From contig NZ_MWLO01000128.1 in assembly GCF_002198735.1 (NCBI RefSeq), forward strand, positions 71,199 to 135,198: DNA of 64,000 nt, read 5' to 3'. The first letter of the stretch is position 1. The number at the start of each line of letters is the position of its first letter. The notes under the pieces were generated by a model. That model saw nothing but the letters and a program-made list of their open reading frames with translations. It had not been told where the DNA came from and did not search any database. The stretch is from Ideonella sp. A 288 (lineage in GTDB: Bacteria > Pseudomonadota > Gammaproteobacteria > Burkholderiales > Burkholderiaceae_C). The position numbers and the translations under genes were made by a program. This document shows, piece after piece, positions 25,946 to 34,099 of this stretch.

Positions 25946-28466
25946 GGGCGTTCCAGAGGCGGTGGCGGTGGCGATGCTGCGCCACCTCGAATGGCAGGAC
26001 CACAGCTTTTCGTTGACCTTTCTATTTTCGGATGTCGGACCAGCCATCACGCTAATGCAGTGGTTGGGCCAGCGGCTCGTACTTCAGGGCAAGCCACTGC
26101 ATCAGCGCCATGCGCCCGAATCGTTCGTGTCCCAACCCGAAGCGTGGCTTGACAGCGTCCTTCAGGAACTCACTATATGTGCGGCGGCGGGCGGATCGCT
26201 GTGGCTGCTGATGCATCGGCAGGGCAGCGACATGCAATGGCGGGATGCGCGACGTCGGTTCATGGCCCGGATCAATGAACGCCGGTACCTGTTGGAGCAG
26301 AACTTCCAGCGCCCGCTGGTGCTAGTGCTGCCGCTGAGTTTCAAGGACGACGCCAGGCGCATGGCGCCCGACCTTTGGCATGTTCGGTCTGTCAGCCATG
26401 AATTGGCCGCGAAGCGTCATGTTGAGATGTATGAAGTCAGTGGTGTCGATTCCACGCTCACCGGGCCGGGACAGGCCGAAGCTGACGCGTCCAGCGAATG
26501 GCTGCGGCTCGGCAAGGTGTCGGACCGCAATCGCCTCTATTTGCCGACGCTGCGGGCGACAGTGAAAGACCTGTTGAGCCAAGGCCGAACGGCGGACGCG
26601 CAGGTGGCGGCCGCCGAACTCACAGACGAAGCGACGCGCCGTGTTCGCGAGGCCGGCGATGCAGCGTCGCCGGGTTTGCTGCGCGAGATCGGCATGTCAC
26701 TCGATCTGGAGGGTCGGGTGGCGAGAGCGCAAGGCGACTGGGCGCAAGCGGAAAGCGTGTACCGCGAGAGCCTAGCGATCGGCCGTCAGTTGGTCGAACG
26801 GCTGGGTGGGACGCCAGAAACGCTGCGCGACGTGTCGGTGTCGCTGAACAACCTAGGGCAGGTGGCGTTGGTGCAAGGCGACTTGGCGCAAGCGACAAGT
26901 GCGTACCAGGAGAGCCTTGCGATCAGCCGTCAGCTGAACGAACGCTTGGGTGGCACGCCGGAAGTGCTACGCGCCTTGTCGGTGTCGCTGATTAACGTAG
27001 GCCAGGTTGCGATAGCGCAGGGCGACTGGGCGCAAGCGGAAAACGCGTACCGAGAGAGTTTGGAAATTCGCCGTCATTTGGTCGAGCGCTTAGGAGACAC
27101 GCCGGAAGCGCTGCGTGACATGTCGGTGTCGCTTAGCAAGGTCGGCCAAGTGGCAAGAGCGCAAGGCGACCTGGCGCAAGCGGAAGGCGCGTACCGCGAG
27201 AGCCTGGATATCAGCCGTAAGTTGGCCGAACGTCTTGGGGGTACGCCGGAAGCGCTGCGCGATGTGGCGGTGTCGCTGAACAACGTAGGCCAGGTGGCGG
27301 TAGCGCAAGGCGATTGGGTGGGAGCGCTAGGCGTGAACCGGGAGAGTCTGGAGATCTTCCGTCAATTGGTCGAACACCTCGGTGGCACGCCAGATGCACT
27401 GCGCGACGTGTCGGTGTCACTGAATAGCGCAGGGCAGGTGGCGCGAGCGCAAGGCGACTTGGCGCAAGCGGAAAGCGCGTTCCGAGAGAGTTTAGAGATT
27501 CGCCGTCAGTTGGTCGAACGTCTGGGCGGCACGCCCGAAGCGCTGCGCGATATGGCGGTGTCACTGAACAACGTAGGCCAGGTGGCGATAGCGCAAGGCG
27601 ATTGGGCGCAAGCGGAAGTCGCGTACAGGGAGAGCCTTGAGGTCTTCCGTCAGTTGGCTGAACGCCTAGGTGGCACGCCGGAAGCGCTGCGCGACGTGTC
27701 GGTGTCGTTGAATAACGTCGGTCAAGTGGCGCGAGCACAAGGGAGCTGGGCGAACGCGGAAAGCGCTTACCGTGAGAGCCTGGAGATTCGCCGTCAATTG
27801 GTCGAACGCCTGGGCGGCACGCCGGCAGCACTGCGCGATGTGTCGGTGTCATTGGACAATGTGGCCGAGGTGGTGAGAGCGCAAGGCGACTGGGCGAAAG
27901 CGGAAGACGCGTACCGTGAGAGTTTGGAAATTCGCCGTCATTTGGGCGAGCGCTTAGGAGACACGCCGGAAGCGCTGCGTGACATGTCGGTGTCGCTGAA
28001 CAACCTAGGCCAGGTGGCGATAGCGCAAGGTGACTGGGCTAAAGCGGAAGATGCCTGCCAGGAGAGCCTCGCGATCAGCCGACAGCTGGTCGAACGCCTG
28101 GGTGGTACGCCGGAAGCGCTGCGTGATGTGTCAGTGTATTTGGATGGTGTGGGACAGGTGGCGAGAGCGCAAGGCGACTGGGCACAAGCGGAAAGAGCTT
28201 TCCGAGAGAGTCTGGAGATTCGCCGTCAGTTGGTCGAACGCCTGGGTAGCACGCCGGAGGCGCTGGACGATCTGGCAGTCGCGTTGGTTCGCAACGCCGA
28301 ACTGCCCGGCGTAGACGGCAATGCTCTCATCGGTGAAGCGCACGCCATTTACGAGCGGTTGGCAGCCACCCACCCCAACGTCGAACGCTACCGTCAGGCG
28401 CTGGCCGCCTTGTCAACCTCTCACCCAGGCGACAATCAACCATCCCCTAACCCGACTGCACCGTGA
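25917..28466 (+). CDS. Large TPR-repeat protein, partner of the NTPase
   Basis: This 849-aa protein has an N-terminal domain of about 250 residues. A conserved-looking core there is RINERRYLLEQNFQRPLVLV, soon followed by APDLWHVRS. Eleven exact 48-residue TPR-like repeats follow (consensus start ALRDVSVSLNNVGQVA, end RQLVERLGGTPE), then a degenerate twelfth. ATG at 25917 (MSQTPELLPEG) is preferred; ATG at 25911 and GTG at 25899 are alternatives, and all overlap the NTPase gene. Its TGA overlaps the GTG of thrC (GTGA). Hand-counted 60-base samples give about 60% G+C versus about 67% in thrC, hinting at transfer. It probably senses or recruits a partner and signals with the NTPase. Confidence 0.8.
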   Translation: MSQTPELLPEGVPEAVAVAMLRHLEWQDHSFSLTFLFSDVGPAITLMQWLGQRLVLQGKPLHQRHAPESFVSQPEAWLDSVLQELTICAAAGGSLWLLMHRQGSDMQWRDARRRFMARINERRYLLEQNFQRPLVLVLPLSFKDDARRMAPDLWHVRSVSHELAAKRHVEMYEVSGVDSTLTGPGQAEADASSEWLRLGKVSDRNRLYLPTLRATVKDLLSQGRTADAQVAAAELTDEATRRVREAGDAASPGLLREIGMSLDLEGRVARAQGDWAQAESVYRESLAIGRQLVERLGGTPETLRDVSVSLNNLGQVALVQGDLAQATSAYQESLAISRQLNERLGGTPEVLRALSVSLINVGQVAIAQGDWAQAENAYRESLEIRRHLVERLGDTPEALRDMSVSLSKVGQVARAQGDLAQAEGAYRESLDISRKLAERLGGTPEALRDVAVSLNNVGQVAVAQGDWVGALGVNRESLEIFRQLVEHLGGTPDALRDVSVSLNSAGQVARAQGDLAQAESAFRESLEIRRQLVERLGGTPEALRDMAVSLNNVGQVAIAQGDWAQAEVAYRESLEVFRQLAERLGGTPEALRDVSVSLNNVGQVARAQGSWANAESAYRESLEIRRQLVERLGGTPAALRDVSVSLDNVAEVVRAQGDWAKAEDAYRESLEIRRHLGERLGDTPEALRDMSVSLNNLGQVAIAQGDWAKAEDACQESLAISRQLVERLGGTPEALRDVSVYLDGVGQVARAQGDWAQAERAFRESLEIRRQLVERLGSTPEALDDLAVALVRNAELPGVDGNALIGEAHAIYERLAATHPNVERYRQALAALSTSHPGDNQPSPNPTAP
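26676..28259 (+). repeat. Eleven 144-bp in-frame tandem repeats
   Basis: Repeats start every 144 bp without any indel from 26676 (first Leu of LLREIGMSL) to 28259. Each encodes a 48-residue TPR-like helix pair ending in RLGGTPE or a variant. Copies differ by many point changes, so the array is diverged but length-locked. Confidence 0.92.
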
Positions 28467-29875
28467 ACTACATCACCACCCGCGGCGACCAGACCGAGCG
28501 CCATTTCTGCGAGATCCTGCTCGAGGGCCTGGCGCCCGACGGCGGGCTGTACCTGCCGACGCACTACCCCAAGATCGACGATGCCACGCTGACGCGCTGG
28601 CGCGGCCTGTCGTATGCGCAGCTGGCCTTCGAGATCCTGTCGATGTTCATCGACGACATCCCGCCAGCCGACCTGAAGGCGCTGGTCGAGCGCACCTACA
28701 CCAAGGCCACCTACGGCACCGACACCATCGTGCCAGTGCGCAAGCTCGAAGACGGCCTCTTCATCGAAGCCCTGTCCAACGGCCCGACGCTGGCCTTCAA
28801 GGACATGGCGATGCAGTTGCTGGGCCAGCTGTTCGAATACGAGCTGGCGCGCCGCGGCGAGGAGCTGAACATCCTGGGCGCCACCTCGGGCGACACCGGC
28901 AGCGCGGCCGAGTACGCTATGCGCGGCAAGAAGGGCGTGCGCGTGTTCATGTTGTCGCCGCACGGCCGCATGAGCCCGTTCCAGCAGGCGCAGATGTTCA
29001 GCCTGCCCGACGCCAACATCCACAACATCACCGTCGAGGGCGTGTTCGACGATTGCCAGGACATCGTCAAGGCCGTCAGCAACGACCTCGAGTTCAAGCG
29101 CCGGCACAAGATCGGCACCGTCAACTCGATCAACTGGGCGCGGCTGCTGGCGCAGGTGGTGTACTACTTTGCGGGTTACTTCCAGGTGACTTGCGCCAAC
29201 GACCAGAAGGTGAGCTTCGCGGTGCCGTCGGGCAACTTCGGCAACGTGTGCGCCGGCCACGTGGCGCGCATGATGGGCCTGCCGATCGAGCAGCTGGTGG
29301 TGGCCACCAACGAGAACGACGTGCTCGACGAGTTCTTCCGCACCGGCACCTACCGCGTGCGCGCTAGCGCCGAGACCTGGGAAACGTCCAGCCCGTCGAT
29401 GGACATCAGCAAGGCCAGCAACTTCGAGCGCTTCGTGTTCGACCTGCTGGGCCGCGATGGCGCGCGGGTGTCGGCGCTGTTCGGTGCCGGCCTGGCGCGC
29501 GACGGCGGCTTCACGCTGACGGCCGACGAGCACGCGCGCATCGCCCGCTTCGGCTTCGTCTCGGGCAAGAGCACGCACGCCGACCGGCTGGCGACCATCC
29601 GTGACACCTGGCAGCGCCACCAGGACATGATCGACACGCACACGGCCGATGGCCTGAAGGTGGGTCGCGAGCACATGAGGCCGGGCACGCCGATGGTGGT
29701 GCTCGAGACGGCGCTGCCGGCCAAGTTCGCCGCCACGATCGAAGAGGCGCTGGGCCGCGCACCCACCCGGCCGGCCGCGCTGGAGGGCATCGAGTCGCTG
29801 CCCAAGCGCTTCGTCGTGATGCCGGTGGATGCGCAGCGCGTCAAGGACTACATCGACGAGCATTGCCGCGCATGA
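28463..29875 (+). CDS. thrC: Threonine synthase
   Basis: This 470-aa PLP enzyme turns O-phosphohomoserine into threonine. It starts with NYITTRGDQTERHFCEILLE, and the PLP Lys is in LAFKDMAMQLLG. LGATSGDTGSAAEYA is the phosphate-binding block, and VPSGNFGNVCAGHVA is also conserved. The GTG start at 28463 overlaps the TGA of the TPR gene, so its translation appears coupled to an inserted gene. mobB overlaps its end by ATGA. Confidence 0.94.
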   Translation: MNYITTRGDQTERHFCEILLEGLAPDGGLYLPTHYPKIDDATLTRWRGLSYAQLAFEILSMFIDDIPPADLKALVERTYTKATYGTDTIVPVRKLEDGLFIEALSNGPTLAFKDMAMQLLGQLFEYELARRGEELNILGATSGDTGSAAEYAMRGKKGVRVFMLSPHGRMSPFQQAQMFSLPDANIHNITVEGVFDDCQDIVKAVSNDLEFKRRHKIGTVNSINWARLLAQVVYYFAGYFQVTCANDQKVSFAVPSGNFGNVCAGHVARMMGLPIEQLVVATNENDVLDEFFRTGTYRVRASAETWETSSPSMDISKASNFERFVFDLLGRDGARVSALFGAGLARDGGFTLTADEHARIARFGFVSGKSTHADRLATIRDTWQRHQDMIDTHTADGLKVGREHMRPGTPMVVLETALPAKFAATIEEALGRAPTRPAALEGIESLPKRFVVMPVDAQRVKDYIDEHCRA

Positions 29876-30402
29876 ACGTCGTGTGCTTCTGCGGCCCCTC
29901 AGGCGTCGGCAAGACCACGCTGGTCGAGCGCCTGATCGGCGAATTGAAGGGCCGCGGCCTGCGCGTGTCGGTGATCAAGCACGCGCACAAGACCTTCGAC
30001 ATCGACCACCCCGGCAAGGACACCTGGCGCCACCGGCAGGCGGGCGCCTTCGAGGTGCTGATCGCGTCGGGCCATCGCCTGGCCAAGATGCGCGAGTACG
30101 AGGTCATGGGCCAGCCCACGGTGCACCAGTTGCTGGCCGAGATGGTCGAGTGCGACTGGGTGCTGGTCGAGGGGTTCAAGCATGCCGACCTGCCCAAGGT
30201 GGAGGTCTGGCGCGCCGTGCTGGGCGAGGTGCCGCTGTACCCGGAAGACCCTTTCGTCTTCGCCGTGGCCACCGATGCGGCATCGTCGCTGCCTGTCGCC
30301 ACCCAGCGGCCGGTGTTCGACCTGGACGACGCGCCGGCGCTGGCCACCTACCTGATCGAGCACACCGATCGCTTCGACTACAACCCGGATCACCATGGCT
30401 GA
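29872..30402 (+). CDS. mobB: Molybdopterin-guanine dinucleotide biosynthesis adaptor MobB
   Basis: This 176-aa P-loop GTPase starts MNVVCFCGPSGVGKTTLVER (Walker A GPSGVGKT). VIKHAHKTFDIDHPGKDTWR and DWVLVEGFKH are MobB signatures. MobB helps MobA attach GMP to molybdopterin. ATG at 29872 overlaps the thrC stop as ATGA, and the end overlaps moeA by 8 bp. Confidence 0.9.
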   Translation: MNVVCFCGPSGVGKTTLVERLIGELKGRGLRVSVIKHAHKTFDIDHPGKDTWRHRQAGAFEVLIASGHRLAKMREYEVMGQPTVHQLLAEMVECDWVLVEGFKHADLPKVEVWRAVLGEVPLYPEDPFVFAVATDAASSLPVATQRPVFDLDDAPALATYLIEHTDRFDYNPDHHG

Positions 30403-31648
30403 TGCGCGTCCCACCCTGTTGACCTTGGACGAGGTGCTGCAGCGCGTGCTGGCGGTGGCGCAAGACCGGCTGATCGCCGAGACCGAGAAGGTCGACACCT
30501 TCGACGCGCTCGGCCGCGTGCTGGCCAGGCCGGTGCGCTCGGCGCTCGACGTGCCGCCGGCGGACAACACCTCGATGGACGGCTATGCGATGCGCGCGGC
30601 CGACGTGCCGGCGGCCGGGCAGGTGCTGGCGGTGAGCCAACGCATCCCGGCAGGCGTGGTGGGCCAGCCGCTGCAGCCCGGCACGGCGGCGCGCATCTTC
30701 ACCGGGGCGCAGGTGCCGGCCGGCGCCGACGCCGTGGTGATGCAGGAGTTGTGCGAGGCGCTGCCCGGCGAGGGCCTGGGCCAGGTGCGTGTCGGCACGG
30801 TGCTGGTGGCCGGCCAGTGGATACGCCGCCGTGGCGAAGACGTGCAGCACGACGCAGAGGTGCTGTTGCCGGGTGCGCGGATGACACCTCAGGCGCTGGG
30901 CCTGGCGGCGTCGGTGGGGGCCTCGCGCCTCACGGTGCGCCGCCGCCCGCGCGTAGCGCTGTTTTCCACCGGCGACGAACTGGTGATGCCCGGCGAGTCG
31001 CTGAAGCCCGGCGCCATCTACAACAGCAACCGCTTCACGCTGCGCGGCCTGCTGCAGGCCGCCGGCTGCGAGGTGCAGGACCTGGGCATCGTGCCCGACC
31101 GGCTCGACGCCACGCGCGATGCGCTGCAGCGCGCGGCGGTGGGCAACGACCTCATCCTCACGTCCGGCGGCGTGTCGGTGGGCGAGGAAGACCACCTGAA
31201 GCCCGCCGTCAAGGCCGAGGGTTGGCTCGAGGACTGGCAGGTGCTGATGAAGCCCGGCAAGCCGCTGGCCTTCGGCGCCGTGCGTCGCGGCGATGGCGAG
31301 ACGGAGGCGTTGTTCATGGGCCTGCCGGGCAACCCGGTGTCGAGCTTCGTGACCTTCCTGCTGCTGGTGGCGCCCGTGCTGCGCGCGCTGCAGGGCTGCG
31401 CTCAGGCGGTGCCGCCCGCGGTGCAGGTGCGCGCCGATTTCGACCTGCCGCGGCCGGACAAGCGGCGCGAGTTCCTGCGCGCCCGCTTCAATGCGGCGGG
31501 GGGCGTCGAACTGTTCCCCAACCAGAGCTCGGGCGTGCTGACCTCGGCCGTGTGGGCCGACGGCCTCGTCGACAACCCCGGCCAGCAGGTCATCGCTCGT
31601 GGCGACACGGTGCGCCTGCTGTTGCTGTCGTCGCTCATCGGAGCCTGA
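30395..31648 (+). CDS. moeA: Molybdopterin molybdenumtransferase MoeA (copy 2)
   Basis: This 417-aa second MoeA has ADNTSMDGYAMRAADVP, FSTGDELVMPG, TSGGVSVGEEDHLK and GLPGNPVSSFVTF. It catalyses molybdate insertion, as copy 1 does at 13820-15103. It overlaps mobB by 8 bp and is followed by moaD after 6 bp, so it is clearly part of the thrC-mobB-moeA-moaD run. The two copies are clearly different paralogues, not a recent duplication. Confidence 0.94.
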   Translation: MADARPTLLTLDEVLQRVLAVAQDRLIAETEKVDTFDALGRVLARPVRSALDVPPADNTSMDGYAMRAADVPAAGQVLAVSQRIPAGVVGQPLQPGTAARIFTGAQVPAGADAVVMQELCEALPGEGLGQVRVGTVLVAGQWIRRRGEDVQHDAEVLLPGARMTPQALGLAASVGASRLTVRRRPRVALFSTGDELVMPGESLKPGAIYNSNRFTLRGLLQAAGCEVQDLGIVPDRLDATRDALQRAAVGNDLILTSGGVSVGEEDHLKPAVKAEGWLEDWQVLMKPGKPLAFGAVRRGDGETEALFMGLPGNPVSSFVTFLLLVAPVLRALQGCAQAVPPAVQVRADFDLPRPDKRREFLRARFNAAGGVELFPNQSSGVLTSAVWADGLVDNPGQQVIARGDTVRLLLLSSLIGA

Positions 31649-31654
31649 AACGCC

Positions 31655-31906
31655 ATGGCCGTGCAAGTGCGCTACTTCGCCTCGCTGCGCGAGGCCCTGG
31701 GCCCGGGCGAATCCGTGACCATCGAACCCGGCGCCACGCTCGGGCAACTGCGCGAAGCGCTGATCGCCCGCGGCGGCCGCCATGCCGAGGCACTGGCGCG
31801 CGGCCGCGCGCTGCGCTGCGCGCTCGACCAGGTGATGCAGGACGAAACCACCCCGGTGCGCGACGGCGCCGAGGTGGCCTTCTTCCCGCCGGTCACCGGC
31901 GGCTGA
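31655..31906 (+). CDS. moaD: Molybdopterin synthase sulfur-carrier subunit MoaD
   Basis: This 83-aa ubiquitin-like protein ends in PVTGG; the C-terminal Gly is thiocarboxylated and donates sulfur to make molybdopterin. It follows moeA after 6 bp. Its catalytic partner moaE is not next but at 33139, separated by an opposing dapA-like gene. The last 14 bp overlap the 3' end of that gene. Confidence 0.93.
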   Translation: MAVQVRYFASLREALGPGESVTIEPGATLGQLREALIARGGRHAEALARGRALRCALDQVMQDETTPVRDGAEVAFFPPVTGG

Positions 31907-32788
31907 GCTCGCCCGGCGTCCGTCCGGCGCCGCGTTCGATCAACGCCCAGGCCCGCTCGACACTGTCGCGCGAGGCCGGCAGCATCGGTGCCCGGCACCC
32001 GTCGCCCATCCAGCCCTGGCGCGCCAGCACGCCCTTGATCACCACCGGGTTGGGCTCGGCGAAGAGGGCGCGGGTCAGCGGCAGCAGCTCGCGCCACAGC
32101 CGGCGCGCTTCCGACAGGCGGCCAGCGCGCAGGCCGTCGACCAGGCGCACGAAGTCGGCAGTGCGCACCTGCGACGAGGCCGCGATCACCCCGCTCGCAC
32201 CACGCGCCAGCTGATCGAACATCTCGTCGTCGTTGCCGCCCAGCAGCGCCAGGCGGCCATCGGCCAGCAGGGCTTCGGCGGCACCGGCATCGGCGCTGCA
32301 GTCCTTCACCGCGCGGATGCGCGGGTGGGCGGCCAGCGCCGCCAGCGTGGCCGGGCGATGCGCACGCCGGTGCGCGCCGGGATGTCGTAGGCGACGATCG
32401 GCACCGGCGAGGCGTCGGCCACCGCCTCGAAGAAGCGCTGCAGCCCGGCCTGCGACGGCTTCACGTAGCTGGGCGGCGGCAACAGGAAGCCCGCCAGCGC
32501 GTGCGCACGGGCGAGTGCCTCGGCGCGTCGCGCCACCGCCGCGGGCCGCACGCCCGACAGCCCCATCAGCACCGGCTTGCCGGCGGCGGCCTGCAGCGTG
32601 GCGGCCAGCACGGCCTCCTGCTCGGCCTCGTCCAGCATCGCGGCCTCGCCAGTGCTGCCGCAGGCGACGAAGCCGGCGATGCCCTGCGAGGCCAGGTGCG
32701 CCACGAAGCGCTGCAAGGCCGGAAGGTCCGGCCTGTCGTCTCGAAAGGGCGTGACCAGGGGAACCCAGACGCCGGAAAACTCCACCAT
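31893..32788 (-). pseudogene. DapA-like dihydrodipicolinate synthase gene with a frameshift
   Basis: Reading from ATG at 32788 (AGGAG ribosome-binding site, MVEFSGVWVPLVTPFRDD) gives the first half of a DapA/NAL-family lyase, including CGSTGEA and the catalytic Tyr in VAYDIPARTG. After GVRIA the frame turns to unrelated residues and stops at 32306. The family sequence continues one frame away (PATLAALAAHPRIRAVKDCS with the Schiff-base Lys, GGNDDEMF, NPVVIKGVL) to a stop at 31893. Inserting one base in the GGGC run at about 32353-32356 restores an intact protein of about 298 aa. It may be a recent pseudogene or a sequencing error. It interrupts moaD and moaE in opposite orientation. Confidence 0.85.
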
Positions 32789-33138
32789 GACAAACACTCC
32801 TGCATGCGACCGTGTGGAAGAACCGGTCGGGCGGGCGGCGGAGCTTGCGTCGGGGGTGTGGCAGCCGGGACGGCGTGCCTGGGGAGCCTTTTGCAGCGGT
32901 TCCGTCGCTCGTCCGACGGAACAGCTGCCCCGGTCAGACGAGCGGCTGCTTTTTCGATTTCACGGCCCCATGCGCGGTGCCCGGCAGGTGACCGGTGGCG
33001 CGCAGGTGGGGTGCCGTGAACATGCGATCGATTCTAGCGGTGAGGGCGACGGGCCCCGCGACCGCACCCGACCCGCCACCAAAAGGGGCAAGGAAACACG
33101 GGGCCGGGTCGGCGTGGGCTTGAGAGACAATTTCAGCC
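32789..33138. other. 350-bp intergenic region between dapA-like gene and moaE
   Basis: It holds the ribosome-binding site of the dapA-like gene at its left end and the hairpin/pseudoknot candidate at 32861-32954. The rest shows nothing I can name. moaE begins at its right end without a clear promoter. Confidence 0.5.
32861..32954 (+). ncRNA. Possible structured RNA element with pseudoknot
   Basis: A strong hairpin (GCAGC-G-GTTCCGTCG, 32893-32907, with CGACGGAAC-A-GCTGC, 32914-32928) has loop CTCGTC at 32908-32913. That loop is exactly complementary to GACGAG at 32937-32942. An outer 7-bp pairing GCAGCCG (32861-32867) with CGGCTGC (32943-32949) is followed by TTTTT. The element sits in the 350-bp gap between the dapA-like start and moaE. 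Either strand could be the functional one: a leader of the dapA-like gene on the minus strand or a small RNA on the plus strand. I recognise no known riboswitch class. Confidence 0.35.
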
Positions 33139-33645
33139 ATGAGCCGCGTCAGCATCCAGACCCAGGATTTCGATCTGTCCACCGAAGTGGCCGCCTTGCG
33201 GGCCGGCGATGGCGGCGTGGGCGCGGTGGCCAGCTTCATCGGCACCGTGCGAGACCGCCACAGCGCCGAGTCCGGTGCCGCGGCCGTCAGCGCGATGGAA
33301 CTGGAGCATTACCCCGGCATGACCGAGCGCTCGATCGAGGCGATGATCGACGAGGCCTGCCGGCGCTTCGCGCTGCGCGGCGCGCGTGTGATCCACCGCG
33401 TCGGCGTGCTTCAGCCGGGCGACCAGATCGTGCTGGTCGCGGTGAGTTCGTCGCACCGTGGCGACGCATTCCAGGGCTGCGAGTTCCTGATGGACTACCT
33501 CAAGACGCAGGCCCCGTTCTGGAAGAAGGAGACGACGCCCCATGGCGCGCACTGGGTCGATGCCCGCGTGGCCGACGACCGCGCGCTGGCCCGCTGGGGC
33601 CTCACGGCCGGCAACGCTGTCGAGCGATCGGCCGGGCCGGCATGA
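33139..33645 (+). CDS. moaE: Molybdopterin synthase catalytic subunit MoaE
   Basis: This 168-aa protein combines with MoaD thiocarboxylate to convert cyclic pyranopterin monophosphate to molybdopterin. ALEHYPGMTERSIEAMIDEA (in the form MELEHYPGMTE) and the active-site stretch MDYLKTQAPFWKKE, with both catalytic Lys residues, are clear. The C-terminal tail beyond WVDARVADD is somewhat longer than usual. fluC follows after 58 bp. Confidence 0.94.
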   Translation: MSRVSIQTQDFDLSTEVAALRAGDGGVGAVASFIGTVRDRHSAESGAAAVSAMELEHYPGMTERSIEAMIDEACRRFALRGARVIHRVGVLQPGDQIVLVAVSSSHRGDAFQGCEFLMDYLKTQAPFWKKETTPHGAHWVDARVADDRALARWGLTAGNAVERSAGPA

Positions 33646-33703
33646 GGTCGTCGGGCTGCCACGCAGCGCGAAGGCCGACGCGCGCCAGGCCGAGGGCGGT
33701 TCA

Positions 33704-34099
33704 GTGAGTGCGGCTGTCACCGCGACCCAGGCGGTCGCCGTGGCGGTGGGGGCCGGCCTCGGCGCATTGGCCCGCTGGATGACCGGGCTGGCGCTCAACC
33801 CGCGGTGGGGTGGCTTTCCGCTCGGCACATTGCTGGTCAACTGCCTGGGCGGCGCGCTGATCGGCGTGGCCATGGTGTGGTTCCAGCGCTCGCCGCACGA
33901 GGTGCAGCGGCTCTTCCTTGTCACCGGTGTGCTCGGTGGCTTCACCACCTTCTCGGCCTTCTCGGCCGAATCGCTGGGCCTGATCCAGCGCGGCGACTGG
34001 GGCCTGGCACTGCTGCACAGCGGCGCGCATCTTCTGGGCGCACTGGCCTGCACGGCGCTGGGCTACCACGTGGCGCGCGCGGTGCTGCGGGTCGCATGA
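33704..34099 (+). CDS. crcB: Fluoride exporter FluC (CrcB)
   Basis: This 131-aa four-helix membrane protein has GAGLGALARWM, LVNCLGGALIG (the conserved Asn) and GGFTTFSAFSAE, the fluoride-path Phe/Thr/Ser block. It forms dual-topology dimers that let fluoride out of the cytoplasm. The GTG at 33704 is preceded by GAGGG. There is no room for the fluoride riboswitch often found upstream of crcB genes. The downstream flavin reductase gene overlaps as ATGA. Confidence 0.92.
   Translation: MSAAVTATQAVAVAVGAGLGALARWMTGLALNPRWGGFPLGTLLVNCLGGALIGVAMVWFQRSPHEVQRLFLVTGVLGGFTTFSAFSAESLGLIQRGDWGLALLHSGAHLLGALACTALGYHVARAVLRVA

Noticed and set aside
26676..28259. Regular repeats that could suggest a CRISPR array
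   Set aside because: Units are 144 bp, contiguous, in frame and coding; there are no spacers and no cas genes.
32789..32860. Lysine riboswitch upstream of the dapA-like gene
   Set aside because: The conserved multi-helix lysine-aptamer pattern is not seen, and this class is not expected in betaproteobacteria.
33646..33703. Fluoride riboswitch before crcB
   Set aside because: Only 58 bp separate moaE from crcB and no crcB-motif pseudoknot is visible.
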